Origin: a virus
DNA length: 38,153 nucleotides
Reading direction: 5' to 3' (one strand)
Virus record (IMG/VR): IMGVR_UViG_3300005600_000052
Coordinates: 1 to 38,153 of that record
Made by a program: the position numbers and the translations under genes. This document shows positions 13,359 through 22,158 of this stretch, piece after piece (within the stretch, counting starts at the first letter, position 1; each line of letters starts with the position of its first letter). The notes under the pieces were generated by a model that did not search any database, was not told where the DNA came from, and saw only the letters and a list, made by a program, of their open reading frames with translations.

Positions 13359-14011
13359 GCAAAAAAAAATCCAGCCAGATCCAGTCTGTAAAAACCTTTC
13401 GTGACGCTTACAGAGCTTACGGCAGGTTGAAGGAGTATGGGTGGTTAAAGACAATATTTAGTTCTCCCTACTTTTATGGTTCCATACTGATTTTTATTTT
13501 AACCACCCCCATATGGTGTGGTCCTGAATGGTGGGACAAAGTTTTTTCCATTTTGCCATCAGTTCTCGGGTTTACGGTAGGAGTTTACGGAATTCTTGTT
13601 GGAGCCTCGATTGGAAACTTGGGGAAAATTCTCTCAAAACCCAATATTGAGCAAAAGGAATTTGATTATGACAAACTCGTACTATCATCACAAATGGCTC
13701 GATTAGCTGGCACATTTGTTCATTTTCTACTCATACAGTTTGTTGCCATTATTCTGGCTCTTGTATGCGAAGCTCTCTATAGCGTTCCTGCACCAGGTTG
13801 GTGCCCAGACCTTGGAAACCCTAAGTTTGTAAAATTTGTTTGGATGATTTGTGGTGGTGTAACTGTTTACGCCTTGTTCCTTGCTTTGGCGACGATAGAG
13901 TGGCTGTTTGCGGTTTCAAAAATTATTATAGGATTTCATCAGTTGGAAGAACTTAAAAAGGAGAACGATGAAGCAGAAAAGAAACGTAAGCAGGTTAACA
14001 GATCAAATTAA
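13355..14011 (+). CDS. Four-helix membrane protein coupled to the DUF4747-like gene
   Basis: 218 residues. Predicted membrane helices at about 41-55, 66-87, 117-142 and 161-187. The N-terminal 30 residues are basic and polar, and the C-terminus is a charged coiled coil (LEELKKENDEAEKKRKQ), probably cytoplasmic. Gly-rich second helix (VLGFTVGVYGILVGASIG). No family recognised. Translational coupling to the preceding gene points to a stoichiometric complex. A phage terminator follows at 14154, closing this module. Confidence 0.6.
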   Translation: MSKKKSSQIQSVKTFRDAYRAYGRLKEYGWLKTIFSSPYFYGSILIFILTTPIWCGPEWWDKVFSILPSVLGFTVGVYGILVGASIGNLGKILSKPNIEQKEFDYDKLVLSSQMARLAGTFVHFLLIQFVAIILALVCEALYSVPAPGWCPDLGNPKFVKFVWMICGGVTVYALFLALATIEWLFAVSKIIIGFHQLEELKKENDEAEKKRKQVNRSN

Positions 14012-14153
14012 CCGTCTTCTACGCTCTGCACCTTTGTTCAAGCAGGTGTGAGAAAAAGCTATCATCCTTCCCCCTCATTTGCTAAGAAAAAAGCACCCCA
14101 CCAAACCAAGAACGGGAATACCTTGAAATAACCCCCAACCAAGCAAACCAAGC

Positions 14154-14183
14154 AAACGGAGCCCTACACGGCTCCGTTTTTTT
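14154..14183 (+). terminator. Rho-independent terminator before the late operon
   Basis: AAACGGAGCC paired with GGCTCCGTTT (10 bp, loop CTACAC), followed by a run of T to 14183. It separates the accessory module from the late genes, so these need their own promoter; none with a clear sigma-70 pattern is seen at 14184-14243, as expected if a phage activator is needed. The stretch 14012-14153 holds no gene I can support. Confidence 0.8.
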
Positions 14184-14243
14184 GTGCGCACACTACGACC
14201 AACATCGGGGCCATTCCCCCCGCTGGAAAACTTGGTTCACAAC

Positions 14244-14450
14244 ATGACGCCGCGCACGCACAACACATCCTCATTGCTCAAAGCCCTGGCCATTTCCTCG
14301 GTGGCCGTCGCGGCGTGTGGCGCGGCGTCAACTCCAGTCATCTCCGCACACATCACAGCCTCGAATCCAAAACCTCCGGTTGCGATCCGCAGCGAGGAAC
14401 AACTCATTCGCCGACCTGACATCATTTACAAAGCACCACGACAATTTTAG
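14244..14450 (+). CDS. Small exported protein, first late gene
   Basis: 68 residues with a hydrophobic segment (LLKALAISSVAVAACGAAS) that could be a signal peptide or, with the cysteine at about 25, a weak lipobox. The remainder is Pro/Arg-rich and short. The ATG at 14244 is chosen because the frame upstream starts directly on the terminator. It precedes the lipoprotein by 2 nt. Possible lysis-related role; not recognised. Confidence 0.45.
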   Translation: MTPRTHNTSSLLKALAISSVAVAACGAASTPVISAHITASNPKPPVAIRSEEQLIRRPDIIYKAPRQF

Positions 14451-14452
14451 CC

Positions 14453-14758
14453 ATGAAGAACACGATCACACTCCTGTTGCTGCTCACACTCACCGCCTGC
14501 CTCCCGGCATGCGCCACCCATAAGCACGAACGCCCCGTCACCAACAACCAGGGCGAATTGGTAGGAGTGGAGAAAACCAAGTGGAAGTATTTTGCGATCG
14601 ACAGCAAAGCCGCCTCGGTGGACCTGGAAGTGCGCGACCTGAACTACCACCGCACCGTCAAGGCGAGCGAGCCGGAAGTCCTGAGTGACGAAGCAACCGT
14701 TCAACAACTCAGCGACGCACTGGGCAAAGCCAAGGAAATCGCCGACACCCTGAAATAA
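14453..14758 (+). CDS. Small lipoprotein, possible outer-membrane spanin
   Basis: 101 residues with a signal sequence (LLLLLTLTACLPAC) and lipobox candidates LTAC (C16) and LPAC (C20). The mature part is helical and acidic. Small lipoproteins at the start of the late operon are often o-spanins that fuse inner and outer membranes at lysis; the next gene (membrane anchor plus coiled coil) could be an i-spanin partner, but it also fits Mu gp25. No holin or endolysin is next to them. Confidence 0.55.
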   Translation: MKNTITLLLLLTLTACLPACATHKHERPVTNNQGELVGVEKTKWKYFAIDSKAASVDLEVRDLNYHRTVKASEPEVLSDEATVQQLSDALGKAKEIADTLK

Positions 14759-14764
14759 TTGGTC

Positions 14765-15154
14765 ATGCCGTCACTTGATTTCCAGTCTCTCGGGACCGTG
14801 CTTGTCGGGTTGATCGTTATCAGCCAGTGGATATGGGCTTGGCAAAAAAACAAGCGTGAAGAATCCGACAGATTTGAGCAGCGTCATACGCCAGCCATTC
14901 ACGAGCGCTACGCCACCAAGACAGAGCTGGCAAACTTGGAAAAGAACTTGAGCCAGGCGATCAGCCAGATCAGTCAACGACTCACACGCGGCGAAGAGCT
15001 GGGAGCCCAAAGCCGCGACAAGATATACACCCGGCTCACCGACCTACAGAGCGCAGTATCCTCACTGAGGAAAGAGAACGAAATCAGCCATCAACAGGTC
15101 AACGAACTATCACGCAAAATTGACCGTATCCTGGAAAGATTAGGAAACCAATGA
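14765..15154 (+). CDS. Mu gp25-like membrane coiled-coil protein (DUF2730)
   Basis: 129 residues: an N-terminal membrane helix at about 10-24 (LGTVLVGLIVISQWIWAW) followed by a long coiled coil (about 50-128). This architecture and its position before gp26- and gp27-like genes match DUF2730, Mu gp25. ATG 14765 is chosen; a TTG at 14759 in frame is less likely. Role unknown; packaging-region accessory or spanin-like. Confidence 0.65.
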   Translation: MPSLDFQSLGTVLVGLIVISQWIWAWQKNKREESDRFEQRHTPAIHERYATKTELANLEKNLSQAISQISQRLTRGEELGAQSRDKIYTRLTDLQSAVSSLRKENEISHQQVNELSRKIDRILERLGNQ

Positions 15155-15429
15155 GCGACCGCAGCCCAGAGAAAAAAGAACTCGACCGCAACGCAATCCT
15201 GATTTGCCTGGGGGAATGCAATCCGAAACCGGCGACCATTAGCTACATCAATCGGCGCATCGCTTTGGAAGGGGTCAGAATCCCCGAGGAAACCATCGAG
15301 CAGGACATCGCCTACCTCAAAGACAAAGACATGGTGATCCAACAACACGCCGAACTCTCCATCGCCAAGAAGCACTACCGAATCACCTCTAAAGGCCAGG
15401 AATACCTGGAGCAAATGGGCTTGGAATAA
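15151..15429 (+). CDS. Mu gp26-like winged-helix protein
   Basis: 92 residues. The N-terminal helix, a three-helix HTH (ISYINRRIALEGVRI, PEETIEQDIAYLKDKDMV) and a beta-wing (KKHYRITSKGQEYLEQ) give a winged-helix fold. It overlaps the gp25-like gene by ATGA (15151-15154) and precedes the gp27-like gene, as in Mu. It probably binds DNA in packaging or late control. Confidence 0.65.
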   Translation: MSDRSPEKKELDRNAILICLGECNPKPATISYINRRIALEGVRIPEETIEQDIAYLKDKDMVIQQHAELSIAKKHYRITSKGQEYLEQMGLE

Positions 15430-15458
15430 TCTGCGAAAATCTGCGCCATCTGCGGTTA
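15430..15458 (+). repeat. CTGCG-type short tandem motif in an intergenic gap
   Basis: TCTGCG occurs three times (TCTGCGAAAA, TCTGCGCCA, TCTGCGG) between the gp26- and gp27-like genes. The same kind of 9-10-nt period repeat is common between genes in Verrucomicrobiota and other bacteria. It ends just before the ATG at 15464 and leaves no room for a Shine-Dalgarno. Confidence 0.5.
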
Positions 15459-15463
15459 AAAAA

Positions 15464-16000
15464 ATGAACAAAATCGTCAAAAACCTGAACGCCGAAGAAC
15501 TCCAAGAGTTCTTCCAAGAGTGTGCCCAAACCAAGGGGCTCACCCTGGAGGCCATTCAGGATCTGGCGAAAAAGCGCGGCATCCAGATATCCCTGATGTC
15601 CGCCAAGAATTTCCGAGAAGGCGCGCTGAACGAGTGGCGCGCCAAACTCCAACGCGCCACCGAAGTCTCCGGGCAGATCGAAACCCTCCTGGAACAAGGC
15701 ACCGCAAACAGCTTTGCAGACGCCTCCGCCGTTGTCCTTGGGCAGATGGTTTTCGACATTCTCATGACCGGAGAAGATGGCGTCGACATCAACACCCTTT
15801 CCAAAATCATATCCCGCTTGCGCACCGGCGACCACGCCCAGCGGAACCTGGAAATGAAAATCGCCGAATACGAGCGAGCCGAAGCCGAAAGGCAGAAGCA
15901 GGTCGAAGCGCTCAAGGCCAAAGCCCAAAAAGCCAAAGAAGCCGGAGGACTCACCGAAGACGCCCAAGCCGTCGTCGATGAACTCATCCTTGGAATGTGA
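15464..16000 (+). CDS. Terminase small subunit-like (Mu gp27, DUF3486)
   Basis: 178 residues, as expected for DUF3486. The N-terminal half has a helix-turn-helix-like region (LTLEAIQDLAKKRGIQISLMSA), followed by helices and a long charged coiled coil (MKIAEYERAEAERQKQVEALK). The family sits directly before the terminase large subunit in Mu-type phages and is thought to recognise packaging DNA. It overlaps TerL by 1 nt (TGATG). Confidence 0.75.
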   Translation: MNKIVKNLNAEELQEFFQECAQTKGLTLEAIQDLAKKRGIQISLMSAKNFREGALNEWRAKLQRATEVSGQIETLLEQGTANSFADASAVVLGQMVFDILMTGEDGVDINTLSKIISRLRTGDHAQRNLEMKIAEYERAEAERQKQVEALKAKAQKAKEAGGLTEDAQAVVDELILGM

Positions 16001-17469
16001 TGAAGAACCCACACGGCAAAGCCAAGAACATCCCCAAGCAGCCGAAGGCGCTCATGCTACCATACCAGCGCGACTGGGTATTGGATGAGGCACGGATCAA
16101 GCTCATGCAGAAATCCCGCCAGATCGGTATCAGCTGGGCCTCTGCCTACCGCTGCGTCCGGTCGACCTCCAAAAAAGGGCGTCAATACGACACATGGTGT
16201 TCCAGCCGTGACGACATCCAGGCAAGGCTACTTCTGGAGGACTGCAAAGACTTTTCAAACATCTTGAAAGTCGCCGCCGAAGACCTGGGAGAGAAGATTT
16301 ACAACGACGACGCAGGCAAGCCATACACCAGCTACGACATTCGCTACGCCAACGGCAAAGCCATCCACTCCATGTCCAGCAACCCGGACGCCCAGGCAGG
16401 CAAACGCGGATCCAGACTTCTGGACGAATTCGCGCTCCATCCTGATCCCCGCAAACTCTACGCGATTGCCTATCCCGGCATCACCTGGGGCGGTCAACTG
16501 GAAATGGTCTCCACTCACCGAGGCACCCACAACTTTTTCAACGGATTGGTGGAAGAAGTCACCCACGGAGAGAACAAGAAAAAGATCAGCCTCCACACCG
16601 TCACACTCCAGGACGCCCTGGATCAAGGCTTCCTTTACAAACTCCAGGAAAAACTGCGCCGGGCCACCGACGACGACGAACGCCTGGAGATGGACGAAGC
16701 CGAATACTTCAACTACATCAAAGACGGCTGCGCCGACCAGGAAACATTCGACCAGGAATACATGTGCCTCCCATCGGACGATGCCACCGCGTTCCTACCA
16801 TTCGAATGGATCGATCGCGCCAAGTTCCGCGTGACAGAAGAGTGGGAAACGGATCTCCTTGACTGCGTCAATCCGCTCTACATCGGAATGGACATAGGGC
16901 GTGAACACGACCTCACGGTCATCTGGGTTCTTGAAAAAGTGGGAGAATTCTATTTCACCCGCCGCTGCATCGAACTCTACAAAACCCCCTTTAGGGAACA
17001 GGAAAGAATCCTCTATGATTTACTACAGCTACCACAACTGCGGCGTGCCTGTGTGGATGCGAGTGGTATTGGCGCCCAACTGGCCGAGAACGCGCATCGT
17101 CGATTTGGTTCTAAAGTTGAAGAGATCAAATTTACTGCCCCCGTCAAAGAAGAGCTTGCATACCCATTGCGCACAGTATTTGAAGACGCGGCCATCCGTA
17201 TCCCTCCCGACCCCAAAGGCAAGATTGCTGCGGATCTGCGGGCAATTAAAAAAGAGACCACCGCCTCGGGCAACGTCCGCTTCACAGCGGACCGAGGCAA
17301 GAACGGACACTCTGACCGATTCTGGGCGCTCGCCCTCGCGCTGCATGCCGCCAAGACCTACAAACCCGCAGGCAAACCACAACGCTGGCCAGGTGCAAGC
17401 CGATTCATGCGCAGTGCTGAACGCCGCAACCGCGCCGTGATCGCCAGAAACATGGGAGGTATTCGATGA
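16000..17469 (+). CDS. Terminase large subunit (Mu gp28-like)
   Basis: 489 residues. The N-terminal ATPase has a Walker A-like QKSRQIGIS at 37-45 and Walker B with SRLLDEF at 138-144, followed by a coupling motif near STHRG (171-175). The C-terminal nuclease (RNase H-like) has D298 (YIGMDIG), D353 (CVDASGIG) and a third Asp in GHSDRFWALALAL near the end. It translocates phage DNA into proheads using ATP and cuts it; Mu-type phages package headful with flanking host DNA. ATG at 16000 is used in preference to a GTG at 15997. Confidence 0.9.
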   Translation: MKNPHGKAKNIPKQPKALMLPYQRDWVLDEARIKLMQKSRQIGISWASAYRCVRSTSKKGRQYDTWCSSRDDIQARLLLEDCKDFSNILKVAAEDLGEKIYNDDAGKPYTSYDIRYANGKAIHSMSSNPDAQAGKRGSRLLDEFALHPDPRKLYAIAYPGITWGGQLEMVSTHRGTHNFFNGLVEEVTHGENKKKISLHTVTLQDALDQGFLYKLQEKLRRATDDDERLEMDEAEYFNYIKDGCADQETFDQEYMCLPSDDATAFLPFEWIDRAKFRVTEEWETDLLDCVNPLYIGMDIGREHDLTVIWVLEKVGEFYFTRRCIELYKTPFREQERILYDLLQLPQLRRACVDASGIGAQLAENAHRRFGSKVEEIKFTAPVKEELAYPLRTVFEDAAIRIPPDPKGKIAADLRAIKKETTASGNVRFTADRGKNGHSDRFWALALALHAAKTYKPAGKPQRWPGASRFMRSAERRNRAVIARNMGGIR

Positions 17470-19097
17470 AATTCAAAGTGGTGCCCCTACAACTCAAAGA
17501 CACCTTTCGCTCCCAGCTCAACCCCCTGCGCGGTCTGACCCCCACGCTTGTTGTCACATACCTGGAGCAAGGACAACGCGGCATCTACCCGGACCTGCAA
17601 TGGCTCTACCGATTCATCGAGAAACGTGACGCCACCCTTCGAGCCTGCAAACGCAAACTGCTGGGCCGACTTAACGGCTTTGAATGGGGTATCAAAATCA
17701 TTGACGAACTCCCGGCCGGAAAAGACGCGATCGCCGAAGAGCAGAAGCAATTCCTGCGCCAGTCCTACGAGCGCATTGACAACCTGAAGGAAGCCATCAA
17801 GCACCTTGGCCTGGCAGAATTCAGAGGCTACGCCCACCTGGAACCCCACTGGCGCAAAGATGGGGAGAGCTACGAAATGCACCACCTGGAACCCGTGCCC
17901 CAATGGCACTGGGTCAAAGACGGGCTCTATGGGGACTGGAAATTTGTCGAAGACGCCACCGCATCCGACCTGCACGGCGACCCGATCGACCCGGCATCCT
18001 TTGTGATCCGCGAAATTGACGACCCCGTCAACGAGATTGCCCTGGTGTCATTTGTCAGAAAACAACTCAGCCAAAAAGACTGGGACGGCTTTATTGAGAA
18101 CTTTGGCATACCCTACACCTTTATTATACTTCCCGAAAACGTAGGCGAAGACGACAAAGCGGAATACGACACCGTTGTCCAGAGCATGATCGCCGACTCG
18201 CGAGGCGTGCTCCCGGCTGGCTCCGATATCAAAACCGCCGACGTCAAAACCGCAGGCGACCCATTCAAAAAACACCTGGACTACCAGGATGACCAGATCG
18301 TCCTGAGCGTCACCGGCTCGCTGCTCACCATGCTGGCCAAGAGCGGATCCGGCACCCTGGCAGGCAATGCCCACGAAGAAACCTTCGACTCCATCGGCAA
18401 AGCCCTGGCCAAATCAATCGCCGAAACTCTCCAGGAACAAATCGACAAGCGCCTGATCGCTGAACGATGGCCTAACGAAGAAGTCTACGCCTACTTTGAC
18501 TTTGAAACCGAGGACGAAGAAGAAGTCGGCGAGATCATCGACCATGCGTCCAAGCTGCACAGTGCAGGATATAGCATGGAAGCCGAAGAACTGAGCGAAC
18601 GCACCGGCTACACCATTTCCGTTCGGGGACCTGATGCCCCGAACAACGTGCGCCCGGCGGGTGGTGGTGAAACCAACCCACCACCACCCGTCACTAACCG
18701 GGCAAAATCCACGCAAACCGTCAACAACCGCGAAAACTACCTTTACACCGGCCAACCAAACGGCTTCCAGGAAACCGCCCGAGACCAGAACGCCCGAGCC
18801 CTCGCCGACGCCCTGGCCCCCTTCCGCAGAATCGTCGAAGAAGTAGCCGCGTCTGCCAAGACGTGGCCCCCCAACGCGACCGACATCGCCGCCGACATCG
18901 AACGCCAATGGGCCGACCTCCTGGCCAACCCAGAGACCATCACCCCCTACGGCGACACCCTGACCGGCATATTGACCTCTGCGATGGTCAACGGAGCCGA
19001 ACGGGGAAATGCTCAAATTCGCGATCTAAAGGGGGGTTCTCTTGAAAAAGCGGTCAGCATACCAATCGAAACCAAAAACGCGAATGCAGAGAATTAA
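17466..19097 (+). CDS. Portal protein (DUF935, Mu gp29-like)
   Basis: 543 residues (Mu gp29 about 512). The DUF935 core has NPLRGLTPTLVVTYLEQGQRG near 19-38, KRDATLRACKRKLLG and the middle PQWHWVKDGLYGDWKF. The portal is a dodecameric ring at one capsid vertex through which DNA enters and to which the tail attaches. It overlaps TerL by ATGA. Residues about 460-471 (VAASAKTWPPNA) are encoded by a copy of an intergenic hairpin element that has become part of the gene in frame. Confidence 0.9.
   Translation: MKFKVVPLQLKDTFRSQLNPLRGLTPTLVVTYLEQGQRGIYPDLQWLYRFIEKRDATLRACKRKLLGRLNGFEWGIKIIDELPAGKDAIAEEQKQFLRQSYERIDNLKEAIKHLGLAEFRGYAHLEPHWRKDGESYEMHHLEPVPQWHWVKDGLYGDWKFVEDATASDLHGDPIDPASFVIREIDDPVNEIALVSFVRKQLSQKDWDGFIENFGIPYTFIILPENVGEDDKAEYDTVVQSMIADSRGVLPAGSDIKTADVKTAGDPFKKHLDYQDDQIVLSVTGSLLTMLAKSGSGTLAGNAHEETFDSIGKALAKSIAETLQEQIDKRLIAERWPNEEVYAYFDFETEDEEEVGEIIDHASKLHSAGYSMEAEELSERTGYTISVRGPDAPNNVRPAGGGETNPPPPVTNRAKSTQTVNNRENYLYTGQPNGFQETARDQNARALADALAPFRRIVEEVAASAKTWPPNATDIAADIERQWADLLANPETITPYGDTLTGILTSAMVNGAERGNAQIRDLKGGSLEKAVSIPIETKNANAEN
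18843..18878 (+). repeat. Hairpin element, type A, inside the portal gene
   Basis: GTAGCCGCGTCTGCCAAGAC then GTGG and the CCAACGCG tail. Stem CCGCGTCT/AGACGTGG (8 bp with one G-T), loop GCCA. It is closely related to intergenic copies at 22105 and 34560. Length is 36 nt, so it adds 12 in-frame codons. Confidence 0.65.
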
Positions 19098-19100
19098 ATC

Positions 19101-20189
19101 ATGATTGCAGAGATTTTAAAAACAAGAGGTAAAGCGCTCACCGTCACAAATCGGGATTTCAAGCTTCCGGAGGATGGATACATCCAAATTGTCTCCATCG
19201 AAGAAGCCCCCATCGGACTGGAAGTCACCGAGCATTTGACCGGCCAAAGAGAGCAACCTGCCATCCAAGTCCTGGACCGCGAAGCCATCAAAAGCATGGC
19301 GGCCACATTCAAAGGCGAAGTCCTGGTCGACTACGAACACTTTTCACACGACGGCGACAAAGAGACCAAAGCCGCAGGCTGGATCCAAAACGTCCAGGCC
19401 CGTGAAGACGGCCTCTACGCCCAGATCCGCTGGAGTCAATCAGGGAAAGCAGCACTGGAAGGCGGCGACTACCGCTTTATCTCGCCAGAATTTCCGGTCG
19501 AACACCTGGAACACCTTGGAGGCAACCGCTACCGGGCCACCGTAATGAACGGCGCAGGCCTCACCAACCGCCCAGGCCTCAAGAAAATTAAACCGCTTTC
19601 AAATCGTGGAGGTATGAGTTCCACCTCGTCCCACGCACAACAACAACAAACAGAAAAGACAGACATGGACCTAAAAACAATCCTCTGCTCGTTGCTGGCC
19701 ATCGCGCCCACGGCAACGGACGAACAGATCCGGAACCGGCTGACCGCGTTCCAGGATGAACAACGCGCGAAGGATGACCAGCTCAAAGAACTGGAAACCA
19801 TCAAGAATCGTGAAAAAGGCTACCTTGAACAGTTGGCCGACCGGGACCTGGAGAAATACTCCGGCGTCATCAAGAACCGCGACAAAGTCCGCGAACAACT
19901 CATCACCAACCGTGATGCAACCTTGGAGCTGCTGGAAAACCTGGAACTCGGGGATTCTGACACCACCACGGCCCAAACCCAGGCAGCCAACAATCCACCC
20001 GCCAAAACGGTCTTCAATCGAAACACCGCCAAGGGGCCGGAGAACGTCATCAACAAAGCCAACGACGCCGCTGACAAGGAAGCTGCCTTTGTGGCAAACC
20101 GCGCCAGCGAACTGATCAAGGCCACCCCCAACATGTCGTTGAGCGATGCCTACCGGCGCGCACAAAACGAATACAACGCCAAAAACTGA
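19101..20189 (+). CDS. Head maturation protease and scaffold (Mu I-like)
   Basis: 362 residues. The N-terminal 170 match the Mu I protease family (VLVDYEHFSHDGD, AAGWIQNVQA, DYRFISPEFPVEHLE). The C-terminal half after residue 170 is a charged, helical scaffold (LKELETIKNREKGYLEQLADR), the part that Mu also makes alone as Z from an internal start. An in-frame ATG at 19615 with an adjoining GGAGGT and another at 19665 are candidates for such a start here. It processes the scaffold during head maturation. Confidence 0.85.
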   Translation: MIAEILKTRGKALTVTNRDFKLPEDGYIQIVSIEEAPIGLEVTEHLTGQREQPAIQVLDREAIKSMAATFKGEVLVDYEHFSHDGDKETKAAGWIQNVQAREDGLYAQIRWSQSGKAALEGGDYRFISPEFPVEHLEHLGGNRYRATVMNGAGLTNRPGLKKIKPLSNRGGMSSTSSHAQQQQTEKTDMDLKTILCSLLAIAPTATDEQIRNRLTAFQDEQRAKDDQLKELETIKNREKGYLEQLADRDLEKYSGVIKNRDKVREQLITNRDATLELLENLELGDSDTTTAQTQAANNPPAKTVFNRNTAKGPENVINKANDAADKEAAFVANRASELIKATPNMSLSDAYRRAQNEYNAKN

Positions 20190-20229
20190 AGCGTTGAACC
20201 GCAATTGAAACACATTTGAAGAAAAGATT

Positions 20230-20658
20230 ATGGACTACCAGCAATCCAACACACAGGCAGGACCCAAGGACTTTATTGCCAACGCGGACCTGACAGGCAA
20301 AGAAGGCTACCTTGCCAAAGTGGTCAACTCATCCGGAACCCCCAAGGCGGCCTTGCCAGGCGCAGCTGCTGATCACACGCCTTTTGCCATCGGCCAAGGC
20401 GCAGCATCCGGGGAAAAAGCCAAATTGCTTCCCATCGAGCCCAATCAGAACATTCGATTGAGGTTGAATGGCACCTGCAACCCAGGGGAACAATTGGTCC
20501 GCGCGGACGAAACCGGTGGCGACACTGGCAAAGTGATCAAACTGCCAGCAGCCAGCGGCACCTACACCGCCGTCGGCATCGCTGAAGAAGCGGGAGTCGA
20601 CGAACAACTCGTCTTGGTTCGTCCTTATCGCCTGGGCGATCAGATCGTCGTTTCATAA
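20230..20658 (+). CDS. Capsid cement/decoration protein (DUF2190-like)
   Basis: 142 residues, beta-rich and Gly/Ala-rich (LTGKEGYLAKVVNSSG, PFAIGQGAASGEKAKLLP, IRLRLNGTCNPGEQLVR, TAVGIAEEAG). This resembles the short capsid cement proteins encoded between protease and major capsid genes. It would sit on the outer face of the capsid as a stabiliser. The gene is 41 bp upstream of the major capsid gene. Confidence 0.7.
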   Translation: MDYQQSNTQAGPKDFIANADLTGKEGYLAKVVNSSGTPKAALPGAAADHTPFAIGQGAASGEKAKLLPIEPNQNIRLRLNGTCNPGEQLVRADETGGDTGKVIKLPAASGTYTAVGIAEEAGVDEQLVLVRPYRLGDQIVVS

Positions 20659-20699
20659 CGAGCCCACAGAAACCATCCATCTTTAACAGGTAACTAAAT

Positions 20700-21620
20700 A
20701 TGAGTTTACAAACCATCTCAGCAAATCCCGTCCTGCGGAACTACGCGCAAGACGCTGCCCAGCGATCGGTCCGCCGAGTCGCCAACCTCATCGCCCCGAC
20801 CGTGGAAGTGCCGACCCTTTACGGCAAATACAAGGTCTACGACGCGAAACACCGCTACAAAATCCCGATCACCAAGCGCGCGATCGGCGGTAAGGCCACC
20901 CGCATCGGATTCGATGCCACGGACGCCACCTACAGCCTGGAACCAAACGCCCTCGACTTCCCGATCGACAATCTGGAAAAACTCGAAGGCGACCAGTTGA
21001 TGAACATGGCCCAGTATGGAGCCGACCTCATCGCAGACGCCGCCTCGCTTGCCCATGAAAAGGACGTGATCGACACTGCCCTGGCAAATGTCGGCACCCC
21101 CGTGGATAGCAATTTCACCTCTGCCAGCGTGGATCCAATCGATGTGTTGGATGAGCAGATCGAAACCGTGAAGAAAGCTGCCAAGAACGGCGCAGGCATT
21201 GTGCTGATCTTTGGCCTCACTGCATGGCGTCGATTCAAATCCAACGCCAAGGTGATCGCCCGCTACACTGGCACAGCCAAGGCGCAATCCCAGCCATCCC
21301 TGGAAGACGTGCGCCAGATGCTGCTCACCAACCCCGTCGTGGACTACTCCGACATGGTCAACGACACAGCGGTCGAAGGCGCAGCGGAATCCATCGGGTT
21401 CCTGATGAGCAACCAAATCCTCATCTTTGCGAGCAACCCCACGCCGAACACCATGGACCCCTCGTTCATGAAAACCTTCCGCCTCCGTGGAAAATGGATG
21501 GTTCCTGGAACCTACCAATTCGAAGACGGACGCGGCGAAGCGCTGAAGATGGACTGGACCGGTGAAGTGAAAGTCACCAACACCGCAGCCATTAAGATGG
21601 TTAACGCCAACGCCGCTTAG
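20700..21620 (+). CDS. Major capsid protein (HK97-fold, Mu T-like position)
   Basis: 306 residues, the usual size for Mu-type head subunits. An N-terminal helix (LRNYAQDAAQRSVRRVANLIAP), a long spine-like helix (GDQLMNMAQYGADLIADAASLAHEKDVID) and a beta-rich P-domain end (FRLRGKWMVPGTYQFEDGR). Position after protease and cement supports the call. It builds the icosahedral shell. Confidence 0.8.
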   Translation: MSLQTISANPVLRNYAQDAAQRSVRRVANLIAPTVEVPTLYGKYKVYDAKHRYKIPITKRAIGGKATRIGFDATDATYSLEPNALDFPIDNLEKLEGDQLMNMAQYGADLIADAASLAHEKDVIDTALANVGTPVDSNFTSASVDPIDVLDEQIETVKKAAKNGAGIVLIFGLTAWRRFKSNAKVIARYTGTAKAQSQPSLEDVRQMLLTNPVVDYSDMVNDTAVEGAAESIGFLMSNQILIFASNPTPNTMDPSFMKTFRLRGKWMVPGTYQFEDGRGEALKMDWTGEVKVTNTAAIKMVNANAA

Positions 21621-21657
21621 TAACTCAACTACCACTGCATCCACAACACCACGCACC

Positions 21658-22101
21658 ATGTCCTGGAACGCCATCACAGAAGACGACGTCCTCACCGTCC
21701 TTGCAGGTCCGGAACTCGAAGCCATTCGAGCAGCCGCCCTCAAGGCGGGCCAGGTCGATCCGCTTCAACCCACGATCGATGACGTCACAGACATGGTGCG
21801 TGGATACGTGGCCGGATGCGCCACCAACCAGCTTGGACCAGACGGCACCATCCCGGCCAAACTCATGAGACCGGCGCTCAACATCCTGGCCGTCGATATG
21901 CCAAACCGCGTCCGGCAAAGCATTCCGGACGCCCGCAAGGAAGCACGCAAAGAAGCCATTCGCATCCTGGAACAAGTCGCAAACTGCAAATTTCACATCG
22001 AAGCCCCGGCCACCCCGAGCGAAGAAGCAACCGGCCACATCAAACCAACCATCACCGCACGCACCTCCGCCTACGGACGCACCGCCCAAGACGGCCTGTA
22101 A
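21658..22101 (+). CDS. Head-tail connector (Mu gp36-like, DUF1320)
   Basis: 147 residues, mostly helical: MSWNAITEDDVLTVLAGPEL, then AALKAGQVDPLQPTIDDVTD, then LMRPALNILAVDMPNRV and the C-terminal AIRILEQVANCKFH. This is the order in DUF1320 adaptor proteins, which form a ring under the portal. 37 bp after the capsid gene. Confidence 0.7.
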   Translation: MSWNAITEDDVLTVLAGPELEAIRAAALKAGQVDPLQPTIDDVTDMVRGYVAGCATNQLGPDGTIPAKLMRPALNILAVDMPNRVRQSIPDARKEARKEAIRILEQVANCKFHIEAPATPSEEATGHIKPTITARTSAYGRTAQDGL

Positions 22102-22104
22102 AAC

Positions 22105-22141
22105 GTAGCCGCGTTCGCCAGAAAGTGGCCCCCAAGCGCAC
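22105..22141 (+). repeat. Hairpin element, type A
   Basis: GTAGCCGCGTTCGCCAGAAA then GTGGCCCCCAAGCGCA. Stem CCGCGTTC with GAAAGTGG (imperfect), loop GCCA. It fills the gap between the connector gene stop and the next gene. Confidence 0.6.
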
Positions 22142-22158
22142 ACAAATTTAAAACGACC

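Noticed and set aside
20718-21743. 341-aa minus-strand ORF opposite the capsid gene
   Set aside because: Typical shadow of a GC-rich gene: His/Val/Gly-rich with no recognisable domain.
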